Made by a program: the position numbers and the translations under genes. 64,000 nt of DNA from Pseudomonas silesiensis (lineage in GTDB: Bacteria; Pseudomonadota; Gammaproteobacteria; Pseudomonadales; Pseudomonadaceae). Of this stretch, positions 25,186-35,134 are shown one piece after another (position 1 is the first letter of the stretch; every line of letters begins with the position of its first letter). The DNA is taken from NCBI RefSeq assembly GCF_001661075.1, contig NZ_CP014870.1, forward strand, positions 2,438,501 to 2,502,500, in the 5' to 3' direction. The notes below the pieces were generated by a model that had not been told where the DNA came from, searched no databases, and was given only the letters and a program-made list of their open reading frames with translations.

Positions 25186-26277
25186 TCAGGACTTCGCGTC
25201 CTTGGTCCCCAGCACATCACGAATGCTGTCCACCACATTGCTGTCCTTGATCACATCGTTCAGCCAGCCCTCGAGCGGCATGTTGCCCCATTTGATCGCG
25301 CGTTCGATCAGGTAGGGGACGGGGCTCTGGGGTTCGGTCTGTTTGAAGAACCGGGCGATGCCCGCCAGCTGGGTGAAGGCCTCGTCGCGGGTCAGCGGTG
25401 TGATGCGCAGCGGCGTGGCTGAAAGGTCTTGGGGCTGGGTCATGGCAGGACCTGCAGGTTGTTCAACAGCGTGTTCAGGGGCCGTAGCGGACGCGACCGG
25501 GGCCGGGTGCAGTTCAATGCCCCGATCCTTGAGCAGCTTCTCGGCCAGTTGCCCGGCGCGGAACAAGATGTCATTGAGCCCGGCAAAACTGGGTGCTTCG
25601 GCGCCGAAGTGGCGATCAGCGGCGCTCTGTAGCTGCTGACAGGCTTTCAGGCTGGCGGCGATTTCGGCGGCTTTGAGACGCAGATAGTCCGAGTCGGTCA
25701 ATACCACCGAACGCTGGAATATCTCCGCATTGATCTTGCCTTCATCGAGGGCGACCCGCATGGCCTGGGGATTCTGCAACGCCAGGTTTTCCACGTGCCT
25801 GGACTCGTCATACCGCAGCAAACCGTATTGCTGCCCCTGGGTGATCGGCAGCGCGCCGACGATGTCCGCCAGCGAGGTTTTCATCCACGCCAGCCGTGCG
25901 GCGCGCTCATCGACGCCGTCCTCAAGGGACGGGAACAAGTCCGCCCAGAAGGCCTCCAGAATGCGCTCGGCCAGGGTCAGGCCGAAGGTGATGCCGACGA
26001 AATGGTAGCGGTGCGCCAGGCCTTCGCTGAGCCAGGCGACCAGCATCAAGTCCTTGCTCTGTCGAGCCAGGCCTTGTGCAGCCAGAGTGATGGTCAGGTC
26101 CCAATCCGAGGATTTCAGATCGGTCTGCCAATCACCCTGGGTCAGGTAATCGGGGTCTGCTCGACGCGCTTCCTTCACCTGATCGAACAAGGTGGAAAAG
26201 CTCAAGTCTTCGCCGCTTCCCTCATTGATGGGCGCTGTCAGTTCGGCCAGCGAAAGGTCGTTGAGAAATTCAGACAT
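25186..26277 (-). CDS. tssA: Type VI secretion protein TssA (ImpA_N)
   Basis: The 363-residue protein has the ImpA N-terminal domain (LTAPINEGSGEDLSFSTLFD, DWDLTITLAAQGLARQSKDL, YHFVGITFGLTLAERILEAF). The C-terminal half has SDYLRLKAAEIAASLKACQQ and SPVPYLIERAIKWGNMPLEG. TssA primes and caps the contractile tail at the baseplate. ATG 26277 (MSEFLNDL) is preferred over an ATG two codons earlier. It is the last gene of the cluster and lies beyond a strong terminator, so it may rely on read-through or its own promoter. Confidence 0.9.
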   Translation of the reverse strand: MSEFLNDLSLAELTAPINEGSGEDLSFSTLFDQVKEARRADPDYLTQGDWQTDLKSSDWDLTITLAAQGLARQSKDLMLVAWLSEGLAHRYHFVGITFGLTLAERILEAFWADLFPSLEDGVDERAARLAWMKTSLADIVGALPITQGQQYGLLRYDESRHVENLALQNPQAMRVALDEGKINAEIFQRSVVLTDSDYLRLKAAEIAASLKACQQLQSAADRHFGAEAPSFAGLNDILFRAGQLAEKLLKDRGIELHPAPVASATAPEHAVEQPAGPAMTQPQDLSATPLRITPLTRDEAFTQLAGIARFFKQTEPQSPVPYLIERAIKWGNMPLEGWLNDVIKDSNVVDSIRDVLGTKDAKS

Positions 26278-26302
26278 AGGCAACTCTGTTCAAGATAAAA
26301 GA

Positions 26303-26331
26303 ACACCGTGCCTGATCGCCAGGCACGGTGT
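26303..26331 (-). terminator. Strong intrinsic terminator after hcp
   Basis: ACACCGTGCCTG pairs perfectly with CAGGCACGGTGT around a 5-base loop. On the minus strand it is followed by TCTTTTATCTTG. It lies between hcp and tssA. Confidence 0.88.
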
Positions 26332-26371
26332 CGGACACGGACCGCTTGCGCGGCCCGCCATCGCTACAGAC

Positions 26372-26890
26372 TCAAGCGAAAACCTTGTTGGCCGTGCGAT
26401 CCCAACCGCCGGTCACGTTGCCGCCGCCCTGGCCATCGGCCCGGCTCTGCTGGGTGTAGGTGGTTTTGATGCGGGCGAAGTTGAAGCTGATTTCTTCGAT
26501 CGGCAGGTCGCTGACCGATTTGTCTTCACCGCCTTGACTGCCACCGGCAACGGCCTTGACCGAGGAAACCACGACTTCTTCCAGATTGATGGTCAGGTAG
26601 GTGACCTTGTCGCCGCCGGCGCGGTTGACGTTCAGCTGGATCTTGGCGATGTGCGTGCCTTTGCAGCAGGCTTCGAACAGTTTGGCAGAAGCCTTGTCCA
26701 CGGCCTTGCGGATGCTGAAGTCGCTCAACGCCACACGCTCCGACGAAGCGCCGCCCGAGGAGCTGGCCGTCGCAGAGGTCGCCTGGGTTGCGCTGAACTC
26801 GTAGCCCAGCACTTCGATCCAGTCCTTGTGCTTGTCGTCCAGTACTTCGCCTGGAATGCCTTCGATCTGGATGTATGCGTCAAATGCCAT
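26372..26890 (-). CDS. hcp: Type VI secretion tube protein Hcp
   Basis: The 172-residue protein reads MAFDAYIQIEGIPGEVLDDK. It has KAVDKASAKLFEACCKGTHI and the C-terminal EEISFNFARIKTTYTQQSRA, all typical of Hcp (TssD). Hcp stacks as hexameric rings to form the inner tube and is secreted. It has 159 bases of spacer upstream, room for its own promoter, and a strong terminator downstream, so it may be expressed at a higher level than the rest of the cluster. Confidence 0.93.
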   Translation of the reverse strand: MAFDAYIQIEGIPGEVLDDKHKDWIEVLGYEFSATQATSATASSSGGASSERVALSDFSIRKAVDKASAKLFEACCKGTHIAKIQLNVNRAGGDKVTYLTINLEEVVVSSVKAVAGGSQGGEDKSVSDLPIEEISFNFARIKTTYTQQSRADGQGGGNVTGGWDRTANKVFA

Positions 26891-27049
26891 TTTTAATTTC
26901 TCCTTACCTTCATTTAAGGACTGACCTGCGCACAGGTCACGAACCCTTCGTTTTAACCTCTTTGAAACGATCAAGAGAGGTGTGTGACCGGCCAGGGCCA
27001 ATACGTCGAAACGACCCGGGCACCGGTGTTTCTGCCAGTGGGGACGCTC

Positions 27050-29545
27050 TCAGTTGAGCGCCCGCACCTCGATTTCTACCCGCCGATTCGGCTCCAGGCA
27101 CTGGATCAACCGGGCCCTGGGTTGCTGCATGTTGCATTTGACCAGGGGCCGGGTGCTGCCTTCGCCGATGGCTTCGACCAACTCGCCGGGCACGCCTTTG
27201 CCCACCAGGTAGGTCTTGATGGTCTGTGCGCGCTGTTTGGACACCTGCATATTGCCCTGGGGGTCGCCCAGTTGATCGGCATGCCCGGCGATGATGATCT
27301 TGCCGATGTCAGGGGTGCTCAAGAGCTTGCCGGCGATGGCACTGAGCTGGCCCTGGCCTTCGGTTTTCAGGCTCTGGAAATCGGCGCGGCCAAAGGCGAA
27401 CAAGGTGTCCGACTCCAGGGTGATGGTCTCGATCGAGCGCAACGACTGGGTCAACAGGCTGTTGATGTAGTTGCGCGAACTGGACGTCAGGAACGCGTTG
27501 TCGAGGATCCGCGGCACGTCTTCCTCGTGGATCTGGTCGCTGTAGAAATTGATCTGCCGGCTGGCGAACTCGTAATCCAGGTTCGCGCCCGAGCCGTCAT
27601 GGGCAGCGCCGATGGTCTTGCCGGTCTGGCGGGCGATCGCCGGGTACCAGTAGTCCGGGATCTTTGCCTTCAGGAACCCAGGGTCAGCCTTTTCGCGCCG
27701 GGCACGGGAGAGCATGACGTAGGTGTCCAGCGTCGTCTTGCCAAAGGCCGCGATCGACTGGGCCCGGTTGTCGCTCGGCAACGCCTTGGGCTCGACGCTG
27801 TCGATGCCGGTCACGGGCAACAATTCCTTGCTGTTGCGCTGATACACCTTGAGGGTGGTGAGCAGGTACAGCGAGCGGGTCAGGTTGTCGGCCGTCGGCT
27901 TGAGCATCACGCTTTCCAGCCGATCGAAATACCGGCTGCGCAGCAGGGGCTCGACCTTGTAGCCTTGGTACAGCCCCAGACGCAGGCGCAGCGGCACGCC
28001 CTGGTCATGGTGCTGCGCGTAGTAATGGGCGGTCCAGAAGCGCATGCGATCCAGGGTTTGCCACTCGGTGTATTGACCCGACGCCGACGCGTCAGTGGCG
28101 GCCGCCCGGGCCAGTTCCGTCGAGATCGCCTGCACGGTGTTTTTGTTGTTTACATAGGACCAGCCCAACAGTCCGCACAGCAGCAGCGCCACCAGGCCAG
28201 CGCCGCCAATCCAGGCCGCCTTGCGCCGACGTTCGCGATGGTTGGTGGTGTACAACGCCACCAGGTGCTGGTCAGGAATGATGACCTTTCTGAACAGGCT
28301 GCTGATGAACAGCGGGCGCGCTTGCGCCGTGCCGCTGGCGAGCGCTTGATCACTGTCCAGGGAGAAGCGCTCTGTGACCTGGCGGGTGTGCCCGCCCAGT
28401 TCCGGCTGGTCGGCATCCAGGGCGCTGGTGAAATAGAAGCCGCGCAGCAGTTCGGCCTTTTGATACGGGTTGGCGCGCAACAGGGCATCGACGAACAGCT
28501 GGAGCCTGGGTTTGAGCGCTGCCAGTTCCAGCGGGAAGCGATACACCGCCGAGTCCTGGCGGGTGATCTGAATGTCCTGCAGGACCAGTTGCTGGCTCGC
28601 CACCTGTTGCCAATAGCTGACCAACTCATCCATTGCCACGCCGAATTGCCGGCCCCAGTCGGCTTGCTCGTAGCCTTTATGGGCAAAGGTCTTGCCCATG
28701 ACTTCGCCCCGGGCAACGTCATCCAGTTGGCGGTAGAAGGGGGCAAAACCCGGCACCAGGTCGCACTTGGTGAACACCAGGTAGACCGGCAGGCGCACTT
28801 CCAGCAGCGCATGGGTTTCCTGGATGCGCTCGCGCAGGCGCTTGGCAATCCGCTCCTGGTCCTCGAGCGAGGCTTGCAGGATGTCGTGGATGCTGACGGT
28901 GACGATCAAGCCATTGAGCGGCCGGCGCTGGCGGTGCTGGCGCAGCAGCTGGAGGAAGGCCCGCCATTTGCCGGCTTCCTCCTGGTTGTTCATGTAGCGC
29001 CCGGCGGTATCCAGCAGCACCGCCTCGGAGCTGAAAAACCAGTCGCAATTGCGTGTGCCGCCCAGGCCGGCGACGCGCGCACCTTCGCGCTCGGCATAAG
29101 GGAAGTTGAGACCCGATTGATAGAGCATCGTGCTTTTACCGGCAGCCGGCTGGCCGATCACCAGGTACCAGGGCAAGGCATACAAGGCATCCTTGGGATT
29201 GCCGCCCCGGGGCTTGTTGCTGTGCAGGCGCTCGATGCTCTGCAACAGGCGCTCGCGCAACAGGCTGACTTCCTCGCGATCCGCCGGGCTGGCGTTCAAT
29301 ACCGCCTGGTCGGCATCGTCGCGCAACAGCCCTTCGAGGTTGTGGTGCCGCGACACCCCACGATACAGCAGCAGCACGTAGCCGCAGGCGAGCAGCAGGA
29401 ACACGCCGATGCCCGTCAGCAGGCTGTTCAGCGAGCTGAAGCCAAACCCACGCCCGATGCCCCACACGAGGAAGATCGTGAGGAAAAACACCACCCCGAG
29501 AATGTAGGGTTGGTAGCGCAAGAAGTAATACTTGATCTTGTTCAT
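27050..29545 (-). CDS. TssM-N-like NTPase fused to OmpA domain
   Basis: The 831-residue protein has two N-terminal membrane helices (about residues 13-31 and 42-61) and an IcmF/TssM-type NTPase domain with Walker A GQPAAGKS (131-138). A third helix lies near 440-460 (LVALLLCGLLGWSYVNNK). A C-terminal OmpA domain ends the protein (IIIAGHADQLGDPQGNMQVS, NRRVEIEVRAL). It lacks the long C-terminal part of TssM. It probably anchors the membrane complex to peptidoglycan, a job done elsewhere by TagL or OmpA-tailed TssL. It overlaps tagF by four bases. Confidence 0.85.
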   Translation of the reverse strand: MNKIKYYFLRYQPYILGVVFFLTIFLVWGIGRGFGFSSLNSLLTGIGVFLLLACGYVLLLYRGVSRHHNLEGLLRDDADQAVLNASPADREEVSLLRERLLQSIERLHSNKPRGGNPKDALYALPWYLVIGQPAAGKSTMLYQSGLNFPYAEREGARVAGLGGTRNCDWFFSSEAVLLDTAGRYMNNQEEAGKWRAFLQLLRQHRQRRPLNGLIVTVSIHDILQASLEDQERIAKRLRERIQETHALLEVRLPVYLVFTKCDLVPGFAPFYRQLDDVARGEVMGKTFAHKGYEQADWGRQFGVAMDELVSYWQQVASQQLVLQDIQITRQDSAVYRFPLELAALKPRLQLFVDALLRANPYQKAELLRGFYFTSALDADQPELGGHTRQVTERFSLDSDQALASGTAQARPLFISSLFRKVIIPDQHLVALYTTNHRERRRKAAWIGGAGLVALLLCGLLGWSYVNNKNTVQAISTELARAAATDASASGQYTEWQTLDRMRFWTAHYYAQHHDQGVPLRLRLGLYQGYKVEPLLRSRYFDRLESVMLKPTADNLTRSLYLLTTLKVYQRNSKELLPVTGIDSVEPKALPSDNRAQSIAAFGKTTLDTYVMLSRARREKADPGFLKAKIPDYWYPAIARQTGKTIGAAHDGSGANLDYEFASRQINFYSDQIHEEDVPRILDNAFLTSSSRNYINSLLTQSLRSIETITLESDTLFAFGRADFQSLKTEGQGQLSAIAGKLLSTPDIGKIIIAGHADQLGDPQGNMQVSKQRAQTIKTYLVGKGVPGELVEAIGEGSTRPLVKCNMQQPRARLIQCLEPNRRVEIEVRALN

Positions 29546-30468
29546 ACGGACTTCGAATCCAGGGCAGCGACAAAACGGTCGATGACGTCGTCAAGAGGGC
29601 GATCGATTTCGGGAAAAACGTACGCAGGGTGGTGCTCGTCAAACGCCTCGAACGACCCCAGCACGTCAAAGCTTTGCGCACGCTCGCCAGTACCGGTCAG
29701 CACGCGATAGGCGTCGCTGGTGGTGCGCGAGGCAAAGCAGATCAGCCGGGGGCGCATGAAGTCGTCCGCCAGCAGGCTGATCTGCGGCACGGCGTTGCCG
29801 GGTGTCATGCGCGTCAACCAGGTGACCCACAAATCCGCCGTCGGGTTTTTCAACCCGCGTTCCGCCGGCAAGGGCAGGGCGATACCGATCGGCGTCCCGT
29901 GGCGCAGATGCCGGTTCAAGGCCTGCAAGCGGGTGAGCACGGCGTTGGTGACGAATTCCGGGTAGGCGCCTTCGAGGGCGGTGGCGATGTCGCGCAGGTT
30001 GAAGTTCACCAGGAACTTGTCGTGCACGCGCCGGAACAACTCGAAGTCCTGGCCCTGCAAGGGGCGCAAGGCCTTGATGCGATCGAACAGCACCGAGGTG
30101 CTTTCGCCCTGGGCGGCCATGTGCAGCAAGGGTCTGATCTGCCCGCTGAACAGCTCGCCCAGGGTGAACGGGTTGACCAAGGGCCCGGCTTCGCTGGCTT
30201 TCAGGCACTGGAAAATGAAGAACGGATAGCGGCGCTGGCTTGAATCCCTCGAACTGATCAGCCCGCCCAGCAACCAGTTGCCGCTGCGGGCGCGATAGCA
30301 GAAAAAGCACAGCGGCAACGCGTCGAACAATTCACGCCAGTCCTCACGAGGCTGCAGGGCGGCCAATGCGCCTTGCAGCCAGGCATCGAACTCACAGACG
30401 TCGTCGGCTGCACCGTGCAGGCTGACGAAGTCCGGGCTCGCGGGGACTTTGCCGAAACAGCCGATCAT
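29542..30468 (-). CDS. tagF: TagF (ImpM) T6SS-associated protein
   Basis: The 308-residue protein starts MIGCFGKVPASPDFVSLHGA, the hallmark of TagF/ImpM, with FDAWLQGALAALQPREDW and RRYPFFIFQCLKASEA. In P. aeruginosa TagF acts as a post-translational repressor of type VI firing. The C-terminal third (LLADDFMRPRLICFASRTTS on) is an added domain not in the shortest TagF proteins. It follows tssM by 31 bases and overlaps the TssM/OmpA hybrid by four bases. Confidence 0.87.
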   Translation of the reverse strand: MIGCFGKVPASPDFVSLHGAADDVCEFDAWLQGALAALQPREDWRELFDALPLCFFCYRARSGNWLLGGLISSRDSSQRRYPFFIFQCLKASEAGPLVNPFTLGELFSGQIRPLLHMAAQGESTSVLFDRIKALRPLQGQDFELFRRVHDKFLVNFNLRDIATALEGAYPEFVTNAVLTRLQALNRHLRHGTPIGIALPLPAERGLKNPTADLWVTWLTRMTPGNAVPQISLLADDFMRPRLICFASRTTSDAYRVLTGTGERAQSFDVLGSFEAFDEHHPAYVFPEIDRPLDDVIDRFVAALDSKSV

Positions 30469-30499
30469 CGGCCGGGGCCCTGATTGAAAACGAGCGTGC

Positions 30500-33400
30500 T
30501 CACTGGGACCGTCCGCCTGTCGAGTTGAGTGCGCTCAGTGCCTTGACGTTGGCCAGGTCGGTCAGCTTGACGCCGCCATAGTTGCGCACGGCGAGGCTGA
30601 CCTGGCCACTGGCGGTGTTCCAGCTGAAACGTTGCTGGATACCGTCCAGGTCGCTGACCCGGGCACTGTCATTCATGCGCAACAGGCCCCAGCGACCCGG
30701 GTAATCGAACACGGTGATGCGCTCGCCGGTCAGGGTCACCACGTCCATGCGCGCGCCGGGAGCGGTGGTGGTGCCCGGCCAGGAGAAGCGGCTCCAACTG
30801 GTCTTGCCGTTGCGGTAATGCTGCACCTGGCCATCGAGGGTGAAGATGATGTCGGTGAAGTGGGCCGAAGGCTCGAGCATGATCTCGAAGCCGTTTTCCC
30901 GGTCCGACAGGCTGGCGATCACCTGGCCCAGGGAGCTGGCCTTGTCGATGCTGTTGACCATGCCCGGATTGACCAGCGGCGTGGCCTTGCTGGCGCTGCT
31001 CATGCCCAGGCCTTCGCCGCCGGACAGGTTGCCGATTTCGTTGCGCTTGAAGTTCGGCAACAGGCCGGACTCCGGGTCGACGAAACGCTGCAGGTCCTTG
31101 ACCGAGGCTTCGTTGCGACTGCCCGCCGCGATCGGGTAACGGTGCGCCATGACCTGTTCCCAGGGCTTGGCGATCTGTTGCGCCCAGGCCTTGGCGATCT
31201 GCTCGCCGGCCGGATCGCGCAGGGTTTCCCAGGCAAACTGGATCGGCAGACTGAACAGGCCTTGCAGCGAGGTCGACAGGCCGCCCTGGCTGGTGTCGAC
31301 GGTGGTCTCGACGTAGTTGCGCACGCTGGTGATTTCGCTCGGCTGGCCTTCCAGGGTCTCGCTGATCAGTTGCTTGCTGCTTTTGCCGACGTCTTGGGAG
31401 CGCTGGATGTTGTTCATCCGCACCTTGAGCTTGCGCAACGCCGCCAGGTAGCGATCCATGATGGTGCTGTCGGCACCCTCGGCGTTCTGCACCGCGAACA
31501 CCCGCGACACCGGCTCGAAGCGCTTGGCCAGGCTGCCGTCATCCACGGCGGGCAATGGCGAAATCAGCGCGTTCGGCGAGGTGTCCTGGCCATCGAAGAT
31601 ACCGGTGACCTTGCCCCAGAAACCGTCATCGCGCTTGATCCCCGGTTGTAGTGTTTCACGGGGTGCGGGCACATCCCATCGGGTGTTGTCGTTGACCGCC
31701 GCCAGCAGGTTTTTCACCGGCGAGTTCTGCACGTCGCTGAGCAGCGACAGTTGTCGGGTCGCGTTGGCCATGTCGGTGAAGTGGCGCACACCGACACTGT
31801 CGATGAAACCGTACCAGGCCTGGGTGTAGTCGCGCTTGTAGCGGGTCATGAACTCACGGATGAAGTTGGCTTTCTGCACCAGGCTGTCGCCGCCTTCGCC
31901 ATCGAGCACCCAGTCCGATTCGTTGCGCAGGTTGCCCGACACCAGCTTGATCAGCTCAGGCTTGACGAACTGTTCCCAGCCCTGGCGGGTGAAAATCGCC
32001 GGCACCGCTTCGGTACCGTACAACAGCTGACGCCCCGGCAATGGCACCAGATCGCTCAGGCCCAGGGCCGGAAACTGGCGGCTGGACTCCAATTGCAGGC
32101 GCAAATATTCGCGATCCACCAGCGAGCTGGAAATCATGAACGACTTCAGGCTATTGCGGGTTTCGCTGATCAGTTGCTCGTTGCGAGGCAAGGAAGGCGC
32201 ATGGCCATTTTTGAGCAGCTGCACGTACACCGGCACGTTGTCTTGAATGACTTCCAGGCTGACCGGGTGTTGCGCACTGGCGGTATTGGCCCAGGCCACC
32301 GGCAACGCCGCCCCGACGAATTCCGGCTCGGGATGGGTAGCGGGTTGGGTCAACATCAGGTAGAGCTTCAGCGCATTGTAGGATTCGATGATGGACTCGA
32401 CCTGGCGCTCGTCCAGCCGGCCGAGCATTTCCTCGGACAACGAGAGCCCACCGGTGGTCGCCGACAGATCGGCGGCGTCGCTCGCCGTGGCCGGATTGCG
32501 CAGCGCGGTCATGGCCTCTGCGCGAACAGTGCTGGCGGCACCCTTGGCAGCACCGCTCAAACGGTTGCCGACATCACCAGCGCTGCGCGGAACGCTGCTC
32601 AAGCGGGTCGGCAATTTCAGCCCTTGGGCACGGGCCTTGGCGGAAGGATTGCCGGCCTTGGCGGACGCAGGCGCAAAGTTGTTCTGCGGGTCCATGGTTT
32701 TGGCGAACTCGTTGAACGCGCGCATCTGCAATTGCAGTTGCAGGGCCACCGGTTCCAGCGCCTGGGTACGCAGCTGCTGCAAATAGGCATTCTGGGCGAG
32801 GAGGTAGATGTCGTCACCACGATACAGGCCGGCGCCGAGTTGCAGCGGCACGCCTTGGGCACGGTATTTTTCGATGGCGGCGAGTTGATCGCGCAGCAAT
32901 TCCAGGCCTTGGCCCGAGGCGAGCAACTGGGCGCGGTCCGGTGATTGCTGCAGCGCGGTCAGTTGCTCGCGCAACCCGTCCAGCCACTGGCGGTTGTTCT
33001 GGAATGACAGGGTTTGCCAGCCAATGAACACCAGCCCGGCCAGCACCGCCACACCCAGCAGGGCGGGGCTGAAGGACTTGTTCTGGCCGAAACGCGACTG
33101 ATAGAGCGTCAGGTCGCGGTCCGGGAAAATCACCCGGCGGAAGGTGTCGGTAATGAAATAGCTGCGATCGCTGGTTTTCTGGCCGCTGCCCGGCGCGTGC
33201 TCGGGTTGTGGCTGCAGCGCGAACGACTCGGCGAGGTCATCTTCATAGACCTGGCTCAGCTGCTGATCGGTCTGCAGGGCGCTGGTGAAATACAGGCCGC
33301 GCAACAACAGCGGCGTGCCCGCCTGCCCGGTGTGGGCGAAGTGCTGGAGGAACTGCTCCAGCACCACCGACAGTTCGGAAAAGTAGTTCGGGAAGTTCAG

Positions 33401-34375
33401 CAGCGCACTGTTGGCATCGGCTCCCAGCGCAATCATCTGCGCGTCGACATGCCGACGGATATGACTGTGCAGGTTGGCCAGTTTGGCATCCAGCACCGGG
33501 CGCAGACCCTGGTTGCGGATTTCCGACAGACCGAAGGTCATGCCCAGCGGTTGCTGCCGTTCGTTCAGGTCCAGGCCTTCGAATGCCTGGCTGAAGCCCG
33601 GCAGTTGGTCGGTCTTGCTCAACATCAGGTAGATCGGCGGGTTGGCGTCCAGGCAGTCGGTGTATTCCTCGATGCGCGAAACCAGTTGCGCGGCGAGTTC
33701 GTTGCGCTCGGCTGCGCTGGCCGCCAGCAACTCGGGTAGGCTGACCACCAGCACCAGGCCGTTGACCGCCGCCTTGCTGCGTTGCTTTTTCAGCATCCGC
33801 AGGAACGCGGCGAATTCGCTGGCGGACTGGTCGTCGCGCAGGTAACGCCCGGCCGTGTCGATCATCACGGCCTCGGGGCTGAAGTACCAGTCGCAGTGTT
33901 GAGTGCCGCTGTGGGTGTCATTGGCGCTGTTGGCGATACTCGCGGATAGGCCGGAACGGGTCAGCAACGAGGTCTTGCCGGCGCCGGACATGCCGATGAC
34001 CAGGTACCACGGCAGGTCATACAGCGCCGACGAGCCACCGCCACCGGCCGAGCGGTCGGTGCGCAGCATCGCGATGGCGTGCTTGAGGCGTTCGCGCAGC
34101 ACTTGCTGGTCGCGGAACTCACCGGTGGACTTGAGCGATCGATCGACTTCGATCTGCACCAGGTTCTCAAGGTTGTGTTCCGCGCGGATCCGCTTGTACT
34201 GACGCAGCACAATGAGCAGCAGGTAGAAGGCGCTGATGATCGCCATCGCCTCCAGCGCATAGCCTTGCAGCCAGCTGACGTGCGGCGCGACGAACCAGCA
34301 CACTGCCAGGCTCGCCAGCCACAACACGGGGATGACGAACCAAAAACTTTTCAACAAACGCAATAATGTCTTCAT
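30500..34375 (-). CDS. tssM: Type VI membrane-complex protein TssM (IcmF)
   Basis: The 1291-residue protein has two N-terminal membrane helices (about 11-29 and 41-57) and Walker A GMSGAGKT (128-135). A third helix lies near 440 (LLGVAVLAGLVFIGWQTLSF), followed by a large periplasmic part and a C-terminal domain with TAPGARMDVVTLTGERITVF. It forms the inner-membrane ring with TssL and TssJ. It follows tssL by 30 bases. Size and layout are normal for full-length TssM, unlike the shorter hybrid downstream. Confidence 0.93.
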   Translation of the reverse strand: MKTLLRLLKSFWFVIPVLWLASLAVCWFVAPHVSWLQGYALEAMAIISAFYLLLIVLRQYKRIRAEHNLENLVQIEVDRSLKSTGEFRDQQVLRERLKHAIAMLRTDRSAGGGGSSALYDLPWYLVIGMSGAGKTSLLTRSGLSASIANSANDTHSGTQHCDWYFSPEAVMIDTAGRYLRDDQSASEFAAFLRMLKKQRSKAAVNGLVLVVSLPELLAASAAERNELAAQLVSRIEEYTDCLDANPPIYLMLSKTDQLPGFSQAFEGLDLNERQQPLGMTFGLSEIRNQGLRPVLDAKLANLHSHIRRHVDAQMIALGADANSALLNFPNYFSELSVVLEQFLQHFAHTGQAGTPLLLRGLYFTSALQTDQQLSQVYEDDLAESFALQPQPEHAPGSGQKTSDRSYFITDTFRRVIFPDRDLTLYQSRFGQNKSFSPALLGVAVLAGLVFIGWQTLSFQNNRQWLDGLREQLTALQQSPDRAQLLASGQGLELLRDQLAAIEKYRAQGVPLQLGAGLYRGDDIYLLAQNAYLQQLRTQALEPVALQLQLQMRAFNEFAKTMDPQNNFAPASAKAGNPSAKARAQGLKLPTRLSSVPRSAGDVGNRLSGAAKGAASTVRAEAMTALRNPATASDAADLSATTGGLSLSEEMLGRLDERQVESIIESYNALKLYLMLTQPATHPEPEFVGAALPVAWANTASAQHPVSLEVIQDNVPVYVQLLKNGHAPSLPRNEQLISETRNSLKSFMISSSLVDREYLRLQLESSRQFPALGLSDLVPLPGRQLLYGTEAVPAIFTRQGWEQFVKPELIKLVSGNLRNESDWVLDGEGGDSLVQKANFIREFMTRYKRDYTQAWYGFIDSVGVRHFTDMANATRQLSLLSDVQNSPVKNLLAAVNDNTRWDVPAPRETLQPGIKRDDGFWGKVTGIFDGQDTSPNALISPLPAVDDGSLAKRFEPVSRVFAVQNAEGADSTIMDRYLAALRKLKVRMNNIQRSQDVGKSSKQLISETLEGQPSEITSVRNYVETTVDTSQGGLSTSLQGLFSLPIQFAWETLRDPAGEQIAKAWAQQIAKPWEQVMAHRYPIAAGSRNEASVKDLQRFVDPESGLLPNFKRNEIGNLSGGEGLGMSSASKATPLVNPGMVNSIDKASSLGQVIASLSDRENGFEIMLEPSAHFTDIIFTLDGQVQHYRNGKTSWSRFSWPGTTTAPGARMDVVTLTGERITVFDYPGRWGLLRMNDSARVSDLDGIQQRFSWNTASGQVSLAVRNYGGVKLTDLANVKALSALNSTGGRSQ

Positions 34376-34405
34376 GTCTTCCTGACTCGATTACCTGACC
34401 TGTGC

Positions 34406-35134
34406 TCAGGCACTGAACAGCTGGCTGATTTGTTCGGACAACGCGGCGACGTCCTTGGCCAACAGCCAGTCCAGCGTCAGGTAAACACCCACGCAGACCA
34501 GCGCGATCAGCGCCAGGTAGAGCCAGACGGGCACTTCATGGCGCAGCATCTGCGAGACCTGGTCGGGCAGGGCCCAGTCCGGCGACAGCGCCTTGGGCGT
34601 CTTGCGGTAACGCGCGATGTCCTGGCCCAAGGTGTTGGCCAGGTAGCGCAACTGGTCTTTCTGGCCGAGGCTGAACTTGCCTTCGAAACCCAGCGCCAGG
34701 CACAGGTGGTACACCTCGAGCACATCCAGGTTCTGCTTGACGTCGCTGCGCAACGAATCGATTTTCTCGAAGAAGCCTTCGCCGGCCAGGTGCACGCCGA
34801 AGTAGCGGAACTGCAATGGCTGCAGTTCGAAGTGACTGCGCAACGGGTTATCGACCGCCCCCGGGACGCCGGAGCGCAACACGCTTTCGTCGAGGAACGC
34901 ACACAGGGCGTATTGCGTGTCCTTCACTTGTTCGACGCTGTAGTTGGCGCTGCGGGCTTCGCGTTCCAGGGTCGAAAAGAAGGCATCGATGCTCGCCTCG
35001 AAAGCGGTGACCGAGGTCACTTGCCGGCCCTTGCGCACGATCAGCGCCATGCTGATGAAGTCTTGCACCAGGTCTTTCAGCAGCGGTTTTTCGCTGGCGG
35101 TCGCCATGGCGCCTTGCATTACGGCTTCAGTCAT
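34406..35134 (-). CDS. tssL: Type VI membrane protein TssL (DotU), short form
   Basis: The 242-residue protein has a cytoplasmic DotU domain (ALCAFLDESVLRSG near residues 75-88, LDVLEVYHLCLALGFEGKFS near 133-152). One C-terminal membrane helix follows (PVWLYLALIALVCVGVYLTL). It carries no OmpA extension, which fits the presence of a separate OmpA-bearing TssM-like protein in this cluster. Its start overlaps the tssK stop by four bases. Confidence 0.92.
   Translation of the reverse strand: MTEAVMQGAMATASEKPLLKDLVQDFISMALIVRKGRQVTSVTAFEASIDAFFSTLEREARSANYSVEQVKDTQYALCAFLDESVLRSGVPGAVDNPLRSHFELQPLQFRYFGVHLAGEGFFEKIDSLRSDVKQNLDVLEVYHLCLALGFEGKFSLGQKDQLRYLANTLGQDIARYRKTPKALSPDWALPDQVSQMLRHEVPVWLYLALIALVCVGVYLTLDWLLAKDVAALSEQISQLFSA

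Noticed and set aside
26984..29710. Long plus-strand open frame of about 900 codons opposite the TssM/OmpA hybrid
   Set aside because: It is the mirror frame of a high-GC gene. The opposite strand has Walker A, membrane helices and an OmpA domain, while this frame has none and is rich in Gln, Ala and Arg.
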